A program made the position numbers and the translations under genes. A stretch of 64,000 bases of DNA from Bacteroidia bacterium (lineage in GTDB: Bacteria > Bacteroidota > Bacteroidia > Flavobacteriales > Flavobacteriaceae): NCBI GenBank assembly GCA_030425285.1, contig JAUIAY010000001.1:544963-608962 (forward strand), written 5' to 3'. Under the pieces are notes generated by a model. The model worked only from the letters and a program-made list of their open reading frames with translations. It was not told where the DNA came from and did no database searches. This document shows positions 8,827 to 16,684 of this stretch, in pieces. The number at the start of each line of letters is the position of its first letter. Position 1 is the stretch's first letter.

Positions 8827-9873
8827 TTATATCTTTTTTTGACCTGTTTTGAGTGGGTTTGCTTTTAAGTTGTTGTTATCCAGCCGATTTCTATATAATT
8901 TAATTGCTAGATAAACAGCTTCTCTAAATGAACTTTCATTGGCCTCTCCTTTTCCAGCAATTTCATAAGCAGTTCCATGGTCTGGAGACGTTCGAATTTT
9001 AGACAGACCTGCTGTATAATTCACGCCTTTACCAAATGATAGTGTTTTAAACGGAATAAGCCCTTGATCATGGTAAGCGGCCACAATGGCATCAAAATTT
9101 TTGTAATTGCCCGACCCAAAAAAGCTATCGGCAGCATAAGGACCATAAACAAGTTTACCAGAGTCTACCAATTCTTTTAACGTCGGACGAAGCACTGTAT
9201 CATCTTCCTTTCCAATAACACCATTGTCTCCCGTATGTGGATTAATGCCTAAAACGGCAATCTTTGGCCTTCTGATGTTAAAATCTGATTGGAGGGTATT
9301 GTAAACTGTATTTATTTTTTTTGTGATAAGTGACTTGGTAATGCTATTAGAAACATCCTTAACCGGAACATGATCGGTTAGCAATCCTACTCGCAAGTTA
9401 TTGGACACCATAAACATCAAGCTTTCGCCATCCAGCTCTTGGTTAAGATAGTCTGTGTGTCCCGGGAAATTGAACTTTTCAGATTGAATGTTGTGCTTAT
9501 TAATTGGCGCTGTAACCAAAACATCTATATCATTGGATTTTAAAGCTTTGGTAGCCTGCTCTAATGATTTAATGGCTAACTCGCCCATTTTGGGGTCTTC
9601 TTCTCCAAACCTGATATCTACCTTTTCTTGCCATGCATTAAATACATTTATTTTACCAGGAACCACATCCGATAGTTTGTTGATTCCATTAAAAGAAATG
9701 TTGAGGTCGAAATGATTTTTTAAAAATGATATGGTTTTCACGGAAGCAAATATAACTGGCGTGAAAAACTCTAGAGTGCGATTATCTTCCAAGGTTTTGA
9801 GCACAATCTCGCCTCCAATTCCATTCAAGTCCCCAATTGATATGCCTACAATAACATTTTCGTCTTTCCTCAT
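8827..9873 (-). CDS. pdxA: 4-hydroxythreonine-4-phosphate dehydrogenase
   Basis: PdxA oxidises 4-phosphohydroxy-L-threonine in the DXP-dependent branch of pyridoxal phosphate synthesis; it acts in the cytosol with NAD and a divalent metal. The 348-residue protein has the family opening GISIGDLNGIGGEI, the metal-binding histidines in FPGHTDYL, DHVPVKDV and AAYHDQGLIPFK, and the cofactor segment GINPHTGDNG. The length is usual for the family. It is transcribed divergently from ribE across a 61-base gap with facing promoter boxes, and is upstream of yceD. Confidence 0.95.
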   Translation of the reverse strand: MRKDENVIVGISIGDLNGIGGEIVLKTLEDNRTLEFFTPVIFASVKTISFLKNHFDLNISFNGINKLSDVVPGKINVFNAWQEKVDIRFGEEDPKMGELAIKSLEQATKALKSNDIDVLVTAPINKHNIQSEKFNFPGHTDYLNQELDGESLMFMVSNNLRVGLLTDHVPVKDVSNSITKSLITKKINTVYNTLQSDFNIRRPKIAVLGINPHTGDNGVIGKEDDTVLRPTLKELVDSGKLVYGPYAADSFFGSGNYKNFDAIVAAYHDQGLIPFKTLSFGKGVNYTAGLSKIRTSPDHGTAYEIAGKGEANESSFREAVYLAIKLYRNRLDNNNLKANPLKTGQKKI

Positions 9874-9894
9874 TTAGATTGTAACTTAAGTTTG

Positions 9895-9902
9895 TAATTT
9901 TG
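9895..9902 (+). promoter_or_regulatory. Putative -7 box for ribE (TAATTTTG)
   Basis: An exact TAnnTTTG match 32 bases before the ribE ATG. A TTG at 9879-9881 lies only 13 bases upstream, shorter than the usual 17-23, so the -33 element is uncertain. It faces the pdxA box. Confidence 0.4.
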
Positions 9903-9908
9903 TTGCAG

Positions 9909-9916
9909 CAAATTTA
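9909..9916 (-). promoter_or_regulatory. Putative -7 box for pdxA (TAAATTTG)
   Basis: An exact minus-strand TAnnTTTG match, six bases from the ribE box on the other strand. Polymerase on one promoter would cover the other. Confidence 0.4.
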
Positions 9917-9934
9917 ACCAAATAATCTTTAAAG

Positions 9935-10525
9935 ATGTTCACAGGAATTATTGAAACTATAGGTATTGTAACAAAATTAGAGAAAGAGCAATCTAATCTA
10001 CACCTAACTATAGAGTCCGATATGGCTTCAGAACTAAAAATAGACCAAAGCGTCTCTCATAATGGTGTCTGTCTGACCGTTGTTTCCACTCTTGAAAACA
10101 CTTATAAAGTAACAGCAATTGCAGAAACTCTAACCAAAACCAATATTGGAGATATTAAAGTTGGAGATCCTGTGAATTTAGAGCGCGGTATGAAACTTAA
10201 CGATCGGCTAGATGGGCACATAGTTCAGGGGCACGTAGACCAAGTAGCTGTTTGTGACAATGTTGTTCAGGCAAACGGCAGCTGGGTTTTTACTTTTTCA
10301 TACGATGAAAGTCTAAACAACATTACGATAGAAAAAGGTTCGGTTACGGTTAACGGCGTGAGTCTAACTGTAGTGGATTCAAAAAAACACTCGTTTAGTG
10401 TCGCTATAATTCCTTACACTTTTGAGCACACTACTTTCAAATATATTAAATCTGGAGATTCGGTTAATTTAGAGTTTGATGTTATTGGGAAGTACGTAAA
10501 AAGATTGTTCCTTAATACACAATAA
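9935..10525 (+). CDS. ribE: Riboflavin synthase (alpha subunit type)
   Basis: The enzyme dismutates two 6,7-dimethyl-8-ribityllumazines to riboflavin. The 196-residue protein starts with the diagnostic MFTGIIETIG and shows the internal duplication of the family: two lumazine-binding barrels, each with a valine-rich core (SVSHNGVCLTVVS near residue 40; GSVTVNGVSLTVVD near 130), plus GHIVQGHVDQ. It is a single gene convergent with the PID-CTERM gene. I see no FMN riboswitch in the short leader. Confidence 0.96.
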   Translation: MFTGIIETIGIVTKLEKEQSNLHLTIESDMASELKIDQSVSHNGVCLTVVSTLENTYKVTAIAETLTKTNIGDIKVGDPVNLERGMKLNDRLDGHIVQGHVDQVAVCDNVVQANGSWVFTFSYDESLNNITIEKGSVTVNGVSLTVVDSKKHSFSVAIIPYTFEHTTFKYIKSGDSVNLEFDVIGKYVKRLFLNTQ

Positions 10526-10536
10526 AATAAGTCTGA

Positions 10537-10728
10537 CTACTTGGATTTCAAAAACCTAAAAGCCCCATAAAACAAACCAATAGTCAACGTGAATAACACG
10601 CCACCATCTATTGGCAATCCAGGTGGTGGTGGTGGTTGGGGCGGAGGTGGTCCAGTTTGGGCCATGCATACAAAACTTATCAAAAAAAATAAGATTGAGG
10701 CAAACATTTTATTTTTTAGCATTCTCAT
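10537..10728 (-). CDS. PID-CTERM micro-protein (signal peptide, proline-rich linker, C-terminal sorting helix)
   Basis: The protein has 63 residues from ATG 10728; an ATG two codons later is equally possible. It has three parts: a signal peptide ending VCMAQ (residues 1-24), a proline run (GPPPPQPPPPPG), then LPIDGG followed by a hydrophobic helix (about 43-57) and a basic tail (RFLKSK). This layout matches what I recall as the PID-CTERM putative protein-sorting signal of Bacteroidota, in which almost nothing lies between the signal peptide and sorting helix. Function is unknown; it may be an inner-membrane peptide or a substrate of a sorting transpeptidase. No exosortase gene is visible here. 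The frame extends upstream but with an unconserved, very hydrophobic stretch. Confidence 0.75.
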   Translation of the reverse strand: MRMLKNKMFASILFFLISFVCMAQTGPPPPQPPPPPGLPIDGGVLFTLTIGLFYGAFRFLKSK

Positions 10729-11009
10729 CAATGGGTAAAAGTATAAAAAAAAGCGACTTAACAAAATAAATTTACATAAAAAAAATCTATCAAATGCAAA
10801 AAACATCGATAAAATGCACATTTATTTCTTAACTCGCTATTAATCTTATTACGTTTCAAATATATGTTTTTTTAACATAAATCTCCCTTTTATTTAAATT
10901 TTCTACTTTAAATAATTGTTACTACGTCACTTAAATTTAGAATTCATCTTTAGCTACGAAAAAAAACAGTTAGTGGTTTTAAAAAAATAGAATCATGGAA
11001 AGAAAATAA

Positions 11010-11043
11010 AAAGCCTTACAAACTATTTGTTTATAAGGCTTTA
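11010..11043 (-). terminator. Terminator downstream of the CAT tRNA
   Basis: A stem of about 14 bp with a five-base loop (arms around 11010-11023 and 11029-11042) has one G-T pair, followed by T-rich sequence on the minus strand. It lies about a dozen bases past the tRNA 3' end. Confidence 0.75.
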
Positions 11044-11054
11044 CAACTTTTTAG

Positions 11055-11128
11055 TGGTCCCACCTGGGCTCGAACCAGGGACTTTCTGATTATGAGTCAG
11101 ATACTCTAACCAACTGAGTTATAGGACC
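11055..11128 (-). tRNA. tRNA with CAT anticodon (Met elongator or Ile2)
   Basis: A full cloverleaf can be drawn: acceptor GGTCCTA/TGGGACC with discriminator A, D arm CTCAGTTGGTTAGAG, anticodon stem TCTGA/TCAGA with loop CTCATAA, and T arm CCTGGTTCGAGCCCAGG. The anticodon is CAT. CCA is not encoded. It is not an initiator, because the first pair is G-C. Pairs C4-G69 and C5-G68 are those recognised by E. coli TilS in tRNA-Ile2, so an isoleucine tRNA with lysidine at position 34 is possible. Confidence 0.92.
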
Positions 11129-11208
11129 AAATTAGCATGAAACTAATTACTCTTTTCCTGAAAAGAGTGTGCAATATTACTACATATTTTAAAACCCTAC
11201 AAGGATTT

Positions 11209-11613
11209 TTATTTCTTTATATCCTGGCACAACTCTATGAGAACACCATTTGTTGATTTGGGATGTAAAAAAGCTACTAATTTATTATCAGCTCCTTTTT
11301 TTGGGTTTTCATTCAATACTGTAAAGCCCTCCTTTTGCAATCTTGAAATTTCAGATTCTATATCCTCCACATCAAAGGCTATGTGGTGTATGCCTTCGCC
11401 GCGTTTTTCAATGAATTTTGCTATTGGGCTATCCTTGTTTGTTGCCTCGAGTAACTCAATCTTATTATCTCCCACTTTGAAGAAAGATGTGCTTACACCT
11501 TCACTAGCCACCTCTTCAATTTTATAATGTGATTCCCCAAAGAGCTTGGCAAACAAATCGTTGGACTTTTCTATATCTTTTACGGCTATGCCAATATGTT
11601 CAATCTTTTTCAT
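11209..11613 (-). CDS. mce: Methylmalonyl-CoA epimerase (VOC family)
   Basis: A 134-residue protein of the vicinal-oxygen-chelate fold, beginning MKKIEHIGIAVKDIEKS. The metal ligands fit the family: His near residue 6, His in GEGIHHIAFDVEDI and Glu in GVLIELCQ. The epimerase interconverts (S)- and (R)-methylmalonyl-CoA in propionate metabolism, so the chromosome probably also carries a methylmalonyl-CoA mutase; none is in this window. It is followed by the CAT tRNA on the same strand and is divergent from rbfA. Confidence 0.9.
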   Translation of the reverse strand: MKKIEHIGIAVKDIEKSNDLFAKLFGESHYKIEEVASEGVSTSFFKVGDNKIELLEATNKDSPIAKFIEKRGEGIHHIAFDVEDIESEISRLQKEGFTVLNENPKKGADNKLVAFLHPKSTNGVLIELCQDIKK

Positions 11614-11669
11614 GTGCTATGAAGTTACGAATTTTGCCAGTAAAAGTAAGATAATCTTTAAATATCCGT

Positions 11670-11677
11670 TATTTTTG
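11670..11677 (+). promoter_or_regulatory. Putative -7 box for rbfA (TATTTTTG)
   Basis: An exact TAnnTTTG match 30 bases before the rbfA ATG in the mce-rbfA divergent gap. Confidence 0.4.
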
Positions 11678-11707
11678 TACCATCGATTCACAAAATCGGA
11701 TATTACA

Positions 11708-12103
11708 ATGGAAGAAAGTCAAAGACAAAAGAAAATAGCATCTGTTTTACAACGTGATTTGGTAGATGTTTTACAAAAGGCAGCCACACAAGGCGGAATG
11801 CAAGGGGTTCTTATTTCTGTTTCTAAAGTATCGGTTACTGTAGATTTATCAATAGCCAAGGTGTATTTAAGCATCTTTCCAAATGATAAAGCCAAAGAAC
11901 TCATTGGCGGTATTCGATCCAATGCGTCACTTATCAGGCATGAATTGGCACAACGTACCAAAAACCAATTACGGAGAATGCCTCAATTAGAGTTTTTTAT
12001 AGATGATTCTTTGGAATATATTGACAATATTGAAAAATCATTGAAAGGAACCGATAACCCAATAGCCGATCCTAATCTTTTGGATAAACGTAAAAAATCG
12101 TAA
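11708..12103 (+). CDS. rbfA: 30S ribosome-binding factor RbfA
   Basis: RbfA binds the 30S subunit near the 5' helix of 16S rRNA during late maturation and cold adaptation. ATG 11708 gives 131 residues starting MEESQRQKKIASVLQRDLVDVLQ; the upstream extension of the frame overlaps mce and is rejected. The KH-type core is visible in VSVTVDLSIAKVYLSIFP and RRMPQLEFFIDDSLEYIDNIE. Its stop codon directly abuts the TTG start of the permease, so the two are surely co-transcribed and possibly translationally coupled. Confidence 0.95.
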   Translation: MEESQRQKKIASVLQRDLVDVLQKAATQGGMQGVLISVSKVSVTVDLSIAKVYLSIFPNDKAKELIGGIRSNASLIRHELAQRTKNQLRRMPQLEFFIDDSLEYIDNIEKSLKGTDNPIADPNLLDKRKKS

Positions 12104-13309
12104 TTGAACTTTCCCTTATATATAGCGAAACGGTATTTACTTTCTAAAAGCACCAACAATGCTATAAATTTCATTACTATAATCGCAGCCATCAGTGTTG
12201 TTATTGGAGCCCTATCATTGTTTATTGTCCTTTCTGGTTTTGCCGGCCTTAAAGATTTCACGCTTCAGTTTACATCGCTCATTGATCCTGATTTAAAGGC
12301 TGAATCCGTTAAAGGAAAATCTTTTACTGTTTCTGAATCTGAACTGAAAGCTCTCAAAAATGAAGAAGGCATCATAGCTTTTTCAAAAGTCGTTGAAGAG
12401 CGTGTCTTGATTTCCTTTGATGAAAGAAGCTATCCGGATGCATTTGTTAAAGGTGTAGATTCTAATTACAAATTGGTTAATGCTGTTGACTCTATTGTAC
12501 CTATAGGAAGCTGGTTTTCGGGTAAATCCAATCAAATTGTCGTGGGCTGGGGCATTTCAAATAGATTATCAATTGGTGTTTTAGACTATGGCAAAACTGT
12601 TGACCTATACATACCCAAGCCTGGCAAGGGACAAGTAACAGATATTAAAACAGCTTTCAATTCGGTAAAAGCCATAAGCGTTGGCATTTTTGATGTTAAT
12701 GAAACTCTAAACGACAAATATGTTTTTATGCCCATTGAAATGGCGCAACACCTCGTTGACTACCAAAATAATCAGGTTTCTGCCATAGAGTTCAAGTTAA
12801 AAGAAGGTGTTTCTGAAAGTGATATGAGAGACAAAATCATGACTATTTTAGGGGATAAGGTCGTGCTTAAGAATAAATCAGAATTGAATGATGCCTTGCA
12901 TAAAATGCTTAACACGGAAAATCTAGCTGTTTATTTAATCTTTACCTTGATCCTTATTATTGCGCTTTTTAATGTCATCGGTTCCATCATCATGATGATA
13001 CTTGACAAAAAGAAAACCTTACATACATTAAGTAATTTGGGTGCGACAACAGGTGATATAAAAAAAATCTTCTTTCTTCAGGGAAGTATGATGACACTTT
13101 TTGGGGGACTCATTGGTTTAATTCTGGGCTTGATTCTGGTTTGGTTGCAAGAAACTTTTGGCTTGGTCAAACTGACAGCTACCCTACCCTATCCTATGTC
13201 CATTAAATTTGAAAATGTTGTTTTGGTGTTTGTAACCATTACAATACTGGGCATTGGAGCTTCAAAAATAGCCTCTTCAAGAATTACAAAAAGTTTGGTT
13301 TCAGCTTAA
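12104..13309 (+). CDS. ABC transporter permease, LolC/LolE-FtsX type
   Basis: The protein has 401 residues and starts NFPLYIAKRYLLSKSTNNAINFIT, the usual opening of Bacteroidota LolC/E-like permeases. A first membrane segment (about 22-45) is followed by a periplasmic MacB-type domain (about 46-265) and three C-terminal helices (about 273-298, 322-346, 368-392), the FtsX topology. LolCDE extracts lipoproteins from the inner membrane. No ATPase gene is adjacent, so its partner is elsewhere. The start is TTG immediately after the rbfA stop, with no ATG nearby in frame. It overlaps dusB by four bases tail to tail. Confidence 0.85.
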   Translation: MNFPLYIAKRYLLSKSTNNAINFITIIAAISVVIGALSLFIVLSGFAGLKDFTLQFTSLIDPDLKAESVKGKSFTVSESELKALKNEEGIIAFSKVVEERVLISFDERSYPDAFVKGVDSNYKLVNAVDSIVPIGSWFSGKSNQIVVGWGISNRLSIGVLDYGKTVDLYIPKPGKGQVTDIKTAFNSVKAISVGIFDVNETLNDKYVFMPIEMAQHLVDYQNNQVSAIEFKLKEGVSESDMRDKIMTILGDKVVLKNKSELNDALHKMLNTENLAVYLIFTLILIIALFNVIGSIIMMILDKKKTLHTLSNLGATTGDIKKIFFLQGSMMTLFGGLIGLILGLILVWLQETFGLVKLTATLPYPMSIKFENVVLVFVTITILGIGASKIASSRITKSLVSA

Positions 13310-14298
13310 GCAAATTGATAATCTGAAAAGTCTGCCAACACATCATCAAATGCCTGAAACACATCTTTAGAGTCATCACTTGTAACCATACGCATTCTAT
13401 ATTCCTTGAAGTTTGGTATCCCTTTAAAATAATTAGTGTAATGCCTTCTAGTCTCAAAAACACCTAGTTTTTCACCTTTCCAATCTATAGACATTTGTAA
13501 ATGCCTTTTTGCAGCTTCAACACGCTCCTGAATTGTAATGGGCTCTAGATGCTCACCTGTTTTAAAATAATGCTTTACTTGTTTAAAAAACCACGGATTC
13601 CCAATGGTCGCACGGCCAATCATACAACCGTCCAATCCATAACTATCACGCATTTCCATAGCGCGTTCTGGCGAATCTACATCGCCATTACCAAAAACAG
13701 GAATATGCATTCTTGGGTTGTTTTTTACTTCTGCAATCGGTTTCCAGTCGGCATTACCTTTATACATTTGAGCACGAGTACGACCATGAATAGCGATAGC
13801 TTTACAACCCACATCCTGTAAACGTTCAGCTACCTCAACAATCTTTATGGAGTCATGATCCCAACCCAAACGCGTCTTGACCGTAATGGGTAAATTGGTG
13901 CGCTTTACCATTTCAGCTGTCAATTTTTCCATGAGGCAAACATCCTTTAAAATGCCAGCTCCTGCACCTTTACTCACAACTTTTTTGACTGGGCAACCGA
14001 AGTTTATATCTATGATATCTGGGTTTGATTTCTCAACAATATCGATAGTTTGCAGCATGCTATCTAGATTGGCTCCAAAAATCTGAATGCCCACAGGGCG
14101 TTCCTTCTCATAAATATCCAGCTTCATAACGCTCTTGGCAGCGTTACGAATCAGCCCTTCGCTGGAAACAAACTCCGTGTACACTACATCAGCCCCCTGT
14201 TCCTTACACAATGCGCGGAAAGGTGGGTCGCTGACATCTTCCATTGGGGCCAATAGTAATGGAAAATCCGGAAGTTCTATGTCGCCTATTTTTACCAA
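13306..14298 (-). CDS. dusB: tRNA-dihydrouridine synthase
   Basis: This FMN- and NADPH-dependent enzyme reduces uridine to dihydrouridine in tRNA D loops. The 330-residue protein has LLLAPMEDVSDPPFRALC, the catalytic Cys102 in DINFGCPVKKVVSKGAGAG and the FMN-phosphate segments AIHGRTRAQMYKG and GNGDVDSPERA. The start is TTG, two bases after the stop of the M28 peptidase gene, so it is likely coupled to it. The stop codon shares the palindrome TTAA with that of the permease. The subfamily is probably DusB by similarity of layout, though other Dus classes are possible. Confidence 0.9.
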   Translation of the reverse strand: MVKIGDIELPDFPLLLAPMEDVSDPPFRALCKEQGADVVYTEFVSSEGLIRNAAKSVMKLDIYEKERPVGIQIFGANLDSMLQTIDIVEKSNPDIIDINFGCPVKKVVSKGAGAGILKDVCLMEKLTAEMVKRTNLPITVKTRLGWDHDSIKIVEVAERLQDVGCKAIAIHGRTRAQMYKGNADWKPIAEVKNNPRMHIPVFGNGDVDSPERAMEMRDSYGLDGCMIGRATIGNPWFFKQVKHYFKTGEHLEPITIQERVEAAKRHLQMSIDWKGEKLGVFETRRHYTNYFKGIPNFKEYRMRMVTSDDSKDVFQAFDDVLADFSDYQFA

Positions 14299-14300
14299 TT

Positions 14301-15524
14301 TTAAAACTTTAAATCCATCGTAAGGGTATCCCCTTTTCTTTCGACTTTTACTTTTGTCGAGTCTCCTTTTTCAAAAACAGAAAGGGCTCGCATATAACTC
14401 ATCATATCCACAACTGCACTATCGCCAAGTTTCACAACAATATCGCCTTTTTGCAAGCCTGCCTTTTTAGCAGGTTTATCTTCACTTACACCATCAATGC
14501 GCATACCTTTGCCATCAAACATATAATCTGGTACAACACCCAAACCAACTTTAAATCGTGGTGTTTCTTCACTTTCGTTTTTGGTTGTTCTAAAAGCTAG
14601 TTTGCCATTATCATTCAAATCGGTTATAATTTCAAAAATATAGTTTGAAATGGTTTCCATTCCTTTGTAATTCAACTTATCAAAATCATCACTAGGCTTG
14701 TGATAGTCTTCATGCTGACCTGTGAAAAAATGTAATACTGGAATGTCAGCCAAATAGAATGATGTGTGGTCGCTTGGCCCAATACCTGATTCTTTTTCTA
14801 TGAGTTTAAATTTTTCATTGTGGGAGCTTAATACCTGCTTGAATATAGGCGAGGTTCCTGTTCCATAAACTGCTAATGTGCTGTCTTGTTTTAATCTACC
14901 AACCATGTCCATGTTTATCATATAGCTTACCGCTTTGGTATCGATAGTTGGGCTCTTAACAAAGTAATTAGATCCCAATAAGCCCATTTCCTCACCAGAA
15001 AAAGCCATAAACAAATAATTGTTTGCGGTATTGGTATTCTTAAGTTTTGCAGCCAAATCCATCATAACCGCCACACCGCTGGCATTATCATCAGCCCCAT
15101 TGTGTATGGCTTTTTCGCCTTTATATAATGATCCGTCGCCGCCATAACCCAAATGGTCATAATGGGCACCTATAATAACGGTGTTTACGGCTTTGTTATC
15201 AATATATCCTAAAATATTAGTTCCTGTTATGGTACCATCCTCTGACATTGTTGTAAACGAAACCTCACTATGCGGATCCGTTTTGGGCTTAAAGCTAAAC
15301 ACTTGAAAATAGGCTTCTGTCCCTTTGGGCTGTAAGCCTATCTCTTCGAACCTTTTGGCGATATATGCCGCTGCTTTTTTTTCACCTTCAGTGCCTGTTT
15401 GTCTACCTTCTAATTTGTCATCTGCCAGAAACACAACGTCTTCCTGTATTTTGTTTTTGTACACCTGATCTTTTTTACATCCTAATAGCGTTATAAAAAG
15501 AACCAGTAGCGATATTTTCTTCAT
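14301..15524 (-). CDS. M28 family zinc aminopeptidase lipoprotein with PDZ domain
   Basis: The ATG at 15524 gives 407 residues. The N-terminus MKKISLLVLFITLLGCKKD has a lipobox with Cys16. The di-zinc M28 site is complete: HYDHLG, DDNASG, GEEMGLLGS, the Asp in INMDMVGRL and a late His in HFFTGQHEDYHKPSDD. Residues about 325-405 form a PDZ-like domain (KKAGLQKGDIVVKLGD). It is a lipid-anchored exopeptidase probably acting on peptides in the periplasm or at the surface. dusB follows two bases later. Extension to an upstream start would add an unconserved stretch before the signal peptide. Confidence 0.92.
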   Translation of the reverse strand: MKKISLLVLFITLLGCKKDQVYKNKIQEDVVFLADDKLEGRQTGTEGEKKAAAYIAKRFEEIGLQPKGTEAYFQVFSFKPKTDPHSEVSFTTMSEDGTITGTNILGYIDNKAVNTVIIGAHYDHLGYGGDGSLYKGEKAIHNGADDNASGVAVMMDLAAKLKNTNTANNYLFMAFSGEEMGLLGSNYFVKSPTIDTKAVSYMINMDMVGRLKQDSTLAVYGTGTSPIFKQVLSSHNEKFKLIEKESGIGPSDHTSFYLADIPVLHFFTGQHEDYHKPSDDFDKLNYKGMETISNYIFEIITDLNDNGKLAFRTTKNESEETPRFKVGLGVVPDYMFDGKGMRIDGVSEDKPAKKAGLQKGDIVVKLGDSAVVDMMSYMRALSVFEKGDSTKVKVERKGDTLTMDLKF

Positions 15525-15535
15525 GTGAATAATCT

Positions 15536-15543
15536 TATTTTTG
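15536..15543 (+). promoter_or_regulatory. Putative -7 box for the TolB-like lipoprotein gene (TATTTTTG)
   Basis: An exact TAnnTTTG match 43 bases before the ATG in the short divergent gap with the M28 gene. Confidence 0.35.
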
Positions 15544-15586
15544 GCGAAATTACACAATAATTGCCATTTATTGATAACGAAACTCT

Positions 15587-16684
15587 ATGAGAACCTTTAT
15601 TTATATTTTTATTCTAGTGATTACGGTTTCCTGTAAGAACGACAAAACTAAATCAACCGATGCTAATTCGGGTGCAACAAAATGGGTTGATTCATTGATT
15701 TATCCTGAAGAGAAGCATTTTAAATCCATAAAGCAAATAACTTTTGGTGGTGATAATGCTGAAGCTTACTGGAGTTTTGATGACAAACAATTAGTTTTTC
15801 AATCTAATAATACAGCTTGGAACGTGAGTTGCGACCAGATGTTTTTGATGCAAGCTGATGAGATTTTTGATGATCATAAGCCGCCTATGGTGAGTACAGG
15901 AAAAGGCCGTACAACCTGTGCTTATTTTTTGCCTGATAACAAGCATATTATTTACGCATCCACACATTTGGGAGGTGAGGATTGCCCAGAAACACCTTTG
16001 CGTAAAAATGGAAAATATATTTGGCCTATTTATGATACCTATGACATTTTTGTGGCTGATTTAGAAGGTAACATCACGGCGCAATTAACCAATGAAACGG
16101 GTTATGATGCTGAACCAACCGTGTCTCCCAAAGGCGATAAGATTGTGTTTACCTCAACACGTAATGGTGATATAGACCTTTATACCATGAATTTGGACGG
16201 AAGTGATGTCAAGCAAATTACTTTTGAATTGGGCTATGATGGCGGTGCGTTCTTCTCTCCAGATGGTACAAAAATTATCTTCCGATCTTCAAGGCCAAAA
16301 ACAGACGAAGAAATAAAGGAATATAAAGATTTATTAGCAGAAGGCTTGGTCCAGCCAACTGAAATGGAATTATACATTTGTAATGCTGATGGTAGTGATT
16401 TGCGTCAATTAACGAATTTAGGAAACGCCAATTGGAGTCCTTTTTTCCATCCAAGCGGTGAAAAAATATTGTTCTCCTCAAACTTTGAGTCTGAAAGAGG
16501 TTTCCCTTTTAATTTATATTTAATTGATATTGATGGGAAGAATCTTGAGCGTGTGACTCATAGCGAGACATTTGATGCCTTTCCGGTATTTTCTAACGAT
16601 GGTAAAAAATTGATATTCTCCTCAAACCGAAATAACGGTGGTGGTCATGATACCAATTTGTTTATTGCCGAATGGCAGGATTAG
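15587..16684 (+). CDS. TolB-like beta-propeller lipoprotein
   Basis: The protein has 365 residues. A lipoprotein signal (MRTFIYIFILVITVSCKND) is followed by a beta propeller made of WD40-like PD40 repeats: FSPDGTKIIFRSSR, VSPKGDKIVFTSTRNGDIDLYTMNLDG, FHPSGEKILFSSNF and FSNDGKKLIFSSNRN. Such proteins resemble the TolB propeller and often form binding platforms; no catalytic domain is present. Its last base pairs overlap the TonB receptor gene by four bases tail to tail. Confidence 0.85.
   Translation: MRTFIYIFILVITVSCKNDKTKSTDANSGATKWVDSLIYPEEKHFKSIKQITFGGDNAEAYWSFDDKQLVFQSNNTAWNVSCDQMFLMQADEIFDDHKPPMVSTGKGRTTCAYFLPDNKHIIYASTHLGGEDCPETPLRKNGKYIWPIYDTYDIFVADLEGNITAQLTNETGYDAEPTVSPKGDKIVFTSTRNGDIDLYTMNLDGSDVKQITFELGYDGGAFFSPDGTKIIFRSSRPKTDEEIKEYKDLLAEGLVQPTEMELYICNADGSDLRQLTNLGNANWSPFFHPSGEKILFSSNFESERGFPFNLYLIDIDGKNLERVTHSETFDAFPVFSNDGKKLIFSSNRNNGGGHDTNLFIAEWQD

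Noticed and set aside
9875-9934. FMN riboswitch before ribE
   Set aside because: The leader is about 60 bases and lacks the conserved multi-helix junction sequence.
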